Shown one piece after another: positions 5,780 through 11,212 of a DNA stretch of 11,212 nt; position 1 is the first letter of the stretch; each line of letters begins with the position of its first letter. The position numbers and the translations under genes are program-made. The notes beneath the pieces were generated by a model. That model did not search any database. It saw nothing but the letters and a program-made list of their open reading frames with translations, and had not been told where the DNA came from. Source of the stretch: an uncultured Pseudomonadota bacterium. Lineage in GTDB: Bacteria; Pseudomonadota; Gammaproteobacteria; Burkholderiales; Eutrophovitaceae. The stretch is taken from NCBI GenBank assembly GCA_913057845.1, contig CAJXPC010000026.1:1-11212 (forward strand). The letters run 5' to 3'.

Positions 5780-7185
5780 GCTTCCCCAATCTACCGATCG
5801 ATATTTTTTCTATTGGCGAGGAGACTAAAGAGCCCGTAGTGATCATCGAGTCAACAAATACGATCATTGCAAGCAACAACACCTCTCAGCACTTCGGCAT
5901 AAAAAATGGCATGACGCTATCCGCAGCTTATGTCCTATCAAACTTTATCCAAATTAAGCACCGCAACAAAAATCAAGAAATCAAAAAACTAGAAGAAGTC
6001 GCCATTTCTCTTTTCAAGTATTCATCTCAAATAAGTATTCGACTACCGAGCTCAGTTCTCGTTGAAATTGGAGCAAGTATCAAACTATTTCGTAGTACAC
6101 AACACCTCACAAATCAAATAGCAAAAACGATTACTGATTTAGGACTTCATGCCCACACTGCCCTATCCCCTACACCCTTAGGTGCCATATGGTTATCACG
6201 CTACCGGACAAACACCACAGCCTTTACGATAAAAGATCTATCTCAATACATTGATCCATTACCCACCTCAATCATTGAATCTGGGAATACATCAGGCATG
6301 CAACTGCATGATGTTGGGATTAAAACTATTGGCCAATTAGCACGCATTCCCAGATCTGCCGTAACCCAACGTTGGGGAACCTATGCGTTGGATCAATTAG
6401 ATCGAGCTTTCGGAAAAAAACCAGACCCTCAACGACCCTTTTCATTACCAGAGCATTTTAATTCTGAGATATCACTCAACCTTCCCGCCTCTTCAGTAGA
6501 GGAAATCCTGTTTGGCATTCATCGAATCATTCAAAGCATGACTACTTACCTACAGGTTAAACAACGCGGAGTCATACAGTTTGAACTAAGCATCGTCAAT
6601 GAAGAAAAACTGCAGCATGACTTCAAGTTCAAACTTTCAGTCCCCTCTAGAAATACAAAAAACCTGACTCATCTCGTTCAAGAACGACTTAATCGAGAAA
6701 GTATTCCTTCTAGAATTGAGTCAGTCCAACTACGCTCCATACAAGAAATAGCCATAACCCCATCCAATCATTCACTACTCCCTCACGAAGAACAGTGCGA
6801 ACTGAATCGAGGTCATTTAATTGACCAGTTACAAGCCAGATTAGGGGAAAATTCCGTCTATGGGATCACTGTATGTGCTGACCACCGTCCAGAAAAATCC
6901 TGGAGGGAAACCATTCCAGGGAATCATCAGCAACACATAAAACTCAATCATCGACCCTCTTGGTTGCTACGCATACCCAAAGCATTAACATCAGCATCTG
7001 ACATCCCACACCTACGCGGACCATTAACCATCATTGACGGGCCTGAACGCATCGAAACAGGATGGTGGGATGATCAAGACATCAAACGTGATTACTTTAT
7101 CGCCTTAACCCAAGACCATTCACAAGTATGGATATATAAAGATACGACGAGTAACCACTGGTTCTTACACGGCATTTTTGCATGA
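5761..7185 (+). CDS. imuB: ImuB, catalytically inactive Y-family polymerase-like protein
   Basis: This is a 474-residue hub protein of the DnaE2 mutasome. It has a Y-family polymerase fold but no polymerase activity is expected: the N-terminal catalytic Asp site reads LSFPNLPIDIF (6-16) and the SxDE motif is replaced by VLVEIGASIKLF (99-110). A helix-hairpin-helix region is at about 180-206 (MQLHDVGIKTIGQLARI). The C-terminal ImuB domain is clear, with GPERIETGWWDDQDIKRDY (427-445) and the end WFLHGIFA. The place where relatives carry a QDLF-like clamp-binding motif appears to read NHSLLP (336-341), lacking Gln and the final Phe. The start ATG lies inside imuA with a 19-base overlap, and homology begins at MLWLCLSFP. 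Its stop overlaps the dnaE2 start in ATGA. Both overlaps suggest translational coupling and matched protein amounts. Confidence 0.93.
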   Translation: MLWLCLSFPNLPIDIFSIGEETKEPVVIIESTNTIIASNNTSQHFGIKNGMTLSAAYVLSNFIQIKHRNKNQEIKKLEEVAISLFKYSSQISIRLPSSVLVEIGASIKLFRSTQHLTNQIAKTITDLGLHAHTALSPTPLGAIWLSRYRTNTTAFTIKDLSQYIDPLPTSIIESGNTSGMQLHDVGIKTIGQLARIPRSAVTQRWGTYALDQLDRAFGKKPDPQRPFSLPEHFNSEISLNLPASSVEEILFGIHRIIQSMTTYLQVKQRGVIQFELSIVNEEKLQHDFKFKLSVPSRNTKNLTHLVQERLNRESIPSRIESVQLRSIQEIAITPSNHSLLPHEEQCELNRGHLIDQLQARLGENSVYGITVCADHRPEKSWRETIPGNHQQHIKLNHRPSWLLRIPKALTSASDIPHLRGPLTIIDGPERIETGWWDDQDIKRDYFIALTQDHSQVWIYKDTTSNHWFLHGIFA

Positions 7186-10100
7186 CGACAGTCCCCGAGA
7201 TGCCCTCTTATGCAGAGCTTCATTGCATCAGTAATTTTAGTTTTCTTACGGGCGCCTCACACCCTGAGGAACTCGTAGAACAAGCCAAAAAACTTGGCTA
7301 TCACGCCATTGCAATCACAGATGAGTGCTCTGTGGCTGGCGTTGTCCGAGCTCACGTGGCCGCGCAAGCGGCAGATATTAAATTACTGATTGGATCTGAA
7401 TTTAAACTTGAAGAAGGGACTCGATTTGTCCTGATCGCCAAAAATCGTAACGGCTATGGTTATATGTGCAACCTCATCAGCACCGCACGTCGTCGCGCAT
7501 CTAAGGGTGAATACTACTTAAGTCAAAAACATTTTAAAGACATCGAAATAAACTGCATCGTGATATGGCTACCCAACACTGATTTACCAGAGGAGAGTCA
7601 AATCAAAGACCTCGCTTGGTTAAAACATCATTTCAAAAACAAAGTATGGATTGGCATGGCACAACTTTTTCTCAATCACGAAAAAAAACAAATACTGGCG
7701 CTTGAACGCTTGTCACAACTCATGATGACCCCTCTCGTCGCAATTGGTAGTGCACACATGCACATACCGGAGCGTCGCATGCTAAGAGATACGATCCACG
7801 CAATTCGACTCAGAAAAACGCTTAAAAACAGTGGTTTTGAATTAGCCCAAAATGGAGAAAGCTACCTGCGCAGTATTGAAACAATCGAACGCTTATATCC
7901 CTCTCAACTCATTGCCGAGACCCTCGCGATCGCCAATCAATGCCACTTCGACCTCAGCACACTCAAATATGAGTATCCCAAGGAAATTACACCGGCTGGA
8001 ATGAGTACAACTGAACATTTACGTACACTCACTCAAAAAGGGCTCGCTTGGAGATTTCCTAAAAACATTCCAGAGAAGGTTCAATTACTGGTTGAGCGGG
8101 AGCTCAGCATCATTCACGAATTGAACTATGAACCGTATTTTTTAACCGTATTTGATATCACCAACCACGCCAGATCCCAAGGCATTTTATTTCAAGGTAG
8201 AGGTAGCGCGGCAAACTCTGCGGTTTGTTATGTATTAGGTATCACAGAGGTAGACCCTAACCGCTCAGAAATGTTATTCGAACGATTTATCTCTAAAGAG
8301 CGACACGAACCACCTGATATTGATGTCGATTTTGAAAATGATCGTCGAGAAGAGGTCATTCAGTATATCTACAATAAGTATGGTCGAGATCGAGCAGCAC
8401 TAACCGCAACGGTCATCACTTATCGACCTAAAAGTGCGTTCAGAGATGTTGGTAAAGCACTGGGATTAAATATAGAACAAATTAATCGTATTTCTAATAA
8501 TTTCAGCTGGTGGGACCAAAAATCGAGCCGATCTGAGAGACTCAAGGAAGCCGGGTTTAATACAAACACCAAAACAATTCGACAACTCATCTATATCACT
8601 CAGGAATTATCCGGATTTCCAAGACATTTATCCCAGCATGTTGGCGGGTTTTTAATTTCACAAGGTCCTCTGACTCAATTAGTCCCTGTTGAAAATGCGG
8701 TCATGAAAAACCGTACCGTAATACAGTGGGACAAAGATGATCTAGACGCACTGGGATTACTCAAAATTGATGTCTTAGCACTGGGCATGCTCTCCGCCAT
8801 TCGTCGCTCACTGCGCCTTATTGAAGAGTGGCACCACAAAACCTTCACCATATCTGATATCCCCCCAGAAGACCCAAAAGTCTACGAAATGATATCTAAG
8901 GCAGACACCATTGGCGTTTTCCAAATCGAATCTCGAGCACAAATGTCGATGCTGCCTCGACTAAAACCAAAGTGTTTTTATGATTTGGTGATTGAAGTCG
9001 CTATCGTACGTCCTGGCCCTATTCAAGGCGGCATGGTTCATCCATATCTGCAACGTCGTCAGGGTAAAAAGCCCGTCACCTACCCCTCTGCCGAGGTTAA
9101 AAAAGTTTTAGAACGAACTTTAGGTGTGCCCATATTCCAAGAACAAGTGATGCAACTCGCTATTGTGGCTGCAGGATTTACGCCTGGCGAAGCCGATCAA
9201 CTCAGACGCTCCATGGCGGCTTGGAAGCGTAACGGTGGTCTAGGACACCTTGAGAAAAAACTCCTTCAAGGAATGCAACTTCGTGGGTACAGCAAAGAAT
9301 TTTCCAAACAAATATTCCAGCAAATTCTCGGCTTTGGGCAATATGGGTTTCCAGAATCCCACTCAGCGAGCTTCGCCCTCCTGGTTTATGTCTCCAGCTG
9401 GCTCAAATGCCACGAACCAGCAGCGTTCACCTGCGCACTACTCAACAGCCAACCGATGGGGTTTTATGCACCATCCCAATTGATTCAAGACGCACAACGT
9501 CATGAAGTAATGATCTTGCCCGTAGATATACTACTCAGTCATCACGAGTGTCATTTGACTCGCACCCCCAATACGGATAAGCCTGCTATTCGGTTGGGCC
9601 TGAATATGATTAAGGGACTCTCCAGCGATGCGGCACACAGGATTGTCACTCATCGATCGGAACACTTAACAGTGGATCAAATTGTAAGGCTCGCAGGATT
9701 AAATAAAAAAGACTTACGCGCACTCGCTGGTGCTGATGCCTTATCAAGTGCAATAGGAAATCGACATCAAGCAAATTGGTGGGCACGTGGACTGGACCTA
9801 AACCCACCCGAGCTATTTCGCCACTTACCAAGCACGCAGGAGTCTCTGAACTTACCCACACCGACAAAGGGTGAAAATATTGTTGCTGACTACAGGAGTC
9901 TAGGACTCACCTTGCGGGAACATCCGCTGCACTTACTCAGATCAGAACTCAACAAAAGGAAAATATCAACAGCCGAGAAGATCAAAACACTTCGAAGTGG
10001 ACAATCGGTTCGCGCAGCAGGAATCGTCACCTCCCGCCAACGTCCCAGCACATCCAGTGGTGTGGTATTCGTTACTCTCGAGGATGAAACGGGGTATACG

Positions 10101-10283
10101 AATGTGGTGATCTGGAACCGAATTGCCTCCGAACAACGTCAAATACTGATGAATGCTCAACTAATGGTTGTTTCGGGACATGTCGAAAGGGACGGTGAAG
10201 TCATTCACCTCATCGCAAAAAAATTAATCGATTACTCACCTCTTCTTGGTAAACTCACCACAACGTCAAGAGATTTTCATTAA
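7182..10283 (+). CDS. dnaE2: Error-prone DNA polymerase DnaE2 (ImuC)
   Basis: This complete 1033-residue C-family polymerase extends DNA past lesions, causing SOS mutagenesis. It is shorter than replicative DnaE1 (about 1160). The PHP domain starts at about residue 10 (YAELHCISNFSFLTGASHPEEL) with AIAITDECSVAGVVRAH at 42-58. The palm contains GRGSAANSAVCYVLG (339-353), the catalytic PPDIDVDF with Asp379 and Asp381, and the third Asp530 in KIDVLALG, so all three catalytic acids are present. Fingers motifs VRPGPIQGGMVHPYL (609-623) and FGFPESHSASFA-type sequence (719-732) follow. A helix-hairpin-helix lies near 833-860 and an OB domain near 940-1015, ending SRDFH as is typical of DnaE2. The first ATG shares bases with the imuB stop (ATGA). 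There is no ribosome binding site of its own, so coupling to imuB is likely. A PLP-enzyme gene begins five bases later. Confidence 0.97.
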   Translation: MTTVPEMPSYAELHCISNFSFLTGASHPEELVEQAKKLGYHAIAITDECSVAGVVRAHVAAQAADIKLLIGSEFKLEEGTRFVLIAKNRNGYGYMCNLISTARRRASKGEYYLSQKHFKDIEINCIVIWLPNTDLPEESQIKDLAWLKHHFKNKVWIGMAQLFLNHEKKQILALERLSQLMMTPLVAIGSAHMHIPERRMLRDTIHAIRLRKTLKNSGFELAQNGESYLRSIETIERLYPSQLIAETLAIANQCHFDLSTLKYEYPKEITPAGMSTTEHLRTLTQKGLAWRFPKNIPEKVQLLVERELSIIHELNYEPYFLTVFDITNHARSQGILFQGRGSAANSAVCYVLGITEVDPNRSEMLFERFISKERHEPPDIDVDFENDRREEVIQYIYNKYGRDRAALTATVITYRPKSAFRDVGKALGLNIEQINRISNNFSWWDQKSSRSERLKEAGFNTNTKTIRQLIYITQELSGFPRHLSQHVGGFLISQGPLTQLVPVENAVMKNRTVIQWDKDDLDALGLLKIDVLALGMLSAIRRSLRLIEEWHHKTFTISDIPPEDPKVYEMISKADTIGVFQIESRAQMSMLPRLKPKCFYDLVIEVAIVRPGPIQGGMVHPYLQRRQGKKPVTYPSAEVKKVLERTLGVPIFQEQVMQLAIVAAGFTPGEADQLRRSMAAWKRNGGLGHLEKKLLQGMQLRGYSKEFSKQIFQQILGFGQYGFPESHSASFALLVYVSSWLKCHEPAAFTCALLNSQPMGFYAPSQLIQDAQRHEVMILPVDILLSHHECHLTRTPNTDKPAIRLGLNMIKGLSSDAAHRIVTHRSEHLTVDQIVRLAGLNKKDLRALAGADALSSAIGNRHQANWWARGLDLNPPELFRHLPSTQESLNLPTPTKGENIVADYRSLGLTLREHPLHLLRSELNKRKISTAEKIKTLRSGQSVRAAGIVTSRQRPSTSSGVVFVTLEDETGYTNVVIWNRIASEQRQILMNAQLMVVSGHVERDGEVIHLIAKKLIDYSPLLGKLTTTSRDFH

Positions 10284-10288
10284 AAAAT

Positions 10289-11165
10289 ATGACCTTTGAA
10301 TTCGACAAAATTATTGATAGAACGAATACGTCCAGCAGTAAATGGACTAAATATGATCGTCCAGACATCATACCCATGTGGGTTGCTGACATGGACTTTG
10401 AAACGGCGCCGTGCATTAAGTCCGCACTACTGGAGCGCATTAATCACGGCATCTATGGGTACACCCAACCACCCGCAGAATTATCTTCAACTGTTGTAAC
10501 CTACCTAAAGACCGAATTTAATTGGGCCATCGATACAGACTGGATTATCTGGTTACCGAGCTTGGTAGTTGGACTCAACGTTGTTAGCCGTGCGTTCGCC
10601 GAAGAAGGTGATACGATTCTTTCAAATACACCGATATATCCACCTTTTCTATCTGCACCAACTTACGGCAATCGCGAAACCATTACCGCACCTCTAGTTT
10701 GGAGCGGAACAAAGTGGGCGATGGATTTTGATGCACTGGAAAAAACGGTCACAGACAAAACAAAAGCTTTTTTATTCTGCAGCCCACACAACCCAACTGG
10801 ACGCGTTTGGGATAGTAAGGAACTCAATGAGTTAGTGGCCTTTTGCCACAAACATAATCTGACTATAATTTCAGATGAGATCCATGCGGGTCTAATCTTG
10901 GACGAAGACAAAACCCACACAGTCACTGCAAACCTACCCGACGCTGCGGATATTTCAGTAACACTGTTGTCTGCGAGTAAAACTTTTAATATGCCAGGAT
11001 TAGGTTGCGCGTATGCCGTTGTGAAAAATACAACGTTAAGAAATAAACTAAAAAAAGTGATGAACGGCATCGTTCATCATGTTGGGGCTCTAGGCTATAC
11101 CGCCACCCTCGCCGCATACAAAGACGGTAAATCCTGGCATACCGCACTGGTAAAGTACTTACGAC
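10289..11165 (+). CDS. PatB/MalY-like PLP-dependent C-S lyase, 3' end missing
   Basis: The first 292 residues of a fold-type I PLP enzyme are present. It is most like the MalY/PatB group, which cleaves cystathionine or cysteine conjugates to pyruvate (or a related acid), ammonia and a thiol. The evidence is IPMWVADMDFETAP (28-41), YGYTQPP (56-62), CSPHNPTGRVW (164-174) with Asn168, SDEIHAGL (195-202) with Asp196, and Lys231 in SASKTFNMPGL, the expected Schiff-base lysine. The family is usually about 390 residues, so about 100 are missing. The frame stays open to base 11212 only because it reads into adapter: residues after Arg292 are artificial. It starts five bases after dnaE2 in the same direction, with only a weak and distant purine stretch upstream, so it may be read through from the SOS operon. 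The substrate cannot be told from sequence; an aminotransferase role is less likely. Confidence 0.85.
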
Positions 11166-11212
11166 CTGTCTCTTATACACATCTGACGCTGCCGACGAAT
11201 AGAGAGGTGTAG
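11166..11212. other. Synthetic sequencing adapter (Nextera Read 1 / i5 side)
   Basis: This is not genomic DNA. Bases 11166-11184 are the reverse complement of the Tn5 mosaic end (CTGTCTCTTATACACATCT), followed by GACGCTGCCGACGA (11185-11198) from the Read 1 tail. Bases 11199-11206 (ATAGAGAG) sit at the i5 index, and 11207-11212 (GTGTAG) match the start of the reverse-complemented P5 primer. The index looks like S502 in reverse complement, from memory. The last genomic base is 11165. Confidence 0.98.

Noticed and set aside
5761..7185. Active Y-family polymerase (DinB/UmuC) reading of the imuB gene
   Set aside because: The catalytic acidic motifs are missing and the C-terminal domain and operon position are those of ImuB.
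10986..11180. Minus-strand open frame beginning MYKRQ at the right end
   Set aside because: Its start lies in adapter sequence and the rest is antisense to the conserved PLP enzyme.

Overview
This 11,212-base window is an assembled contig from a bacterium, almost certainly a gammaproteobacterium. The evidence is the protein likeness (LexA with E. coli-type spacing, the long UrtB form, the lexA-imuA-imuB-dnaE2 order), an E. coli-type SOS box, and a sigma54/NtrC control region. Base composition is moderate, roughly low-to-mid 40s % GC by eye. Species cannot be named. Both contig ends are synthetic: bases 1-48 and 11166-11212 are Nextera-type library adapters with index bases, so only 49-11165 is genomic.

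Left part (49-4172, minus strand): the start of a urea ABC transporter operon, transcribed right to left. It runs urtA (periplasmic urea-binding protein), a 108-base gap holding a strong hairpin, urtB and urtC (two permease subunits, directly abutting), and the first eight codons of what is probably urtD, cut off by the adapter.

Middle (4173-4523, 351 bases without a gene): a compact divergent control region. On the urt side there is a near-consensus sigma54 -24/-12 promoter (4273-4288) and, about 150 bases upstream of it, a perfect NtrC-type palindrome (4426-4442). On the lexA side there is a sigma70-type promoter (4466-4493) whose -10 box lies inside a consensus LexA operator (4483-4498). 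This predicts urea uptake induced by nitrogen limitation and, in the other direction, an autoregulated SOS operon.

Right part (4524-10283, plus strand): lexA, imuA, imuB and dnaE2 in one tight operon (14-base gap, 19-base overlap, 4-base overlap). This is the known SOS mutagenesis cassette. LexA represses it. After DNA damage LexA self-cleaves, and ImuA, the inactive Y-family-like ImuB and the error-prone polymerase DnaE2 are made together for translesion synthesis. A PatB/MalY-like PLP enzyme gene starts 5 bases after dnaE2 and runs into the right adapter.

The gene families here are known. The most notable points are the clear regulatory architecture of the 351-base intergenic region, the NtrC site lying close to the lexA promoter, the urtA-urtB hairpin, the PLP enzyme attached to the mutagenesis operon, a possibly degenerate clamp-binding motif in ImuB, and the adapter contamination that creates false protein ends. 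I found no RNA genes, CRISPR array, insertion sequence or integration site.
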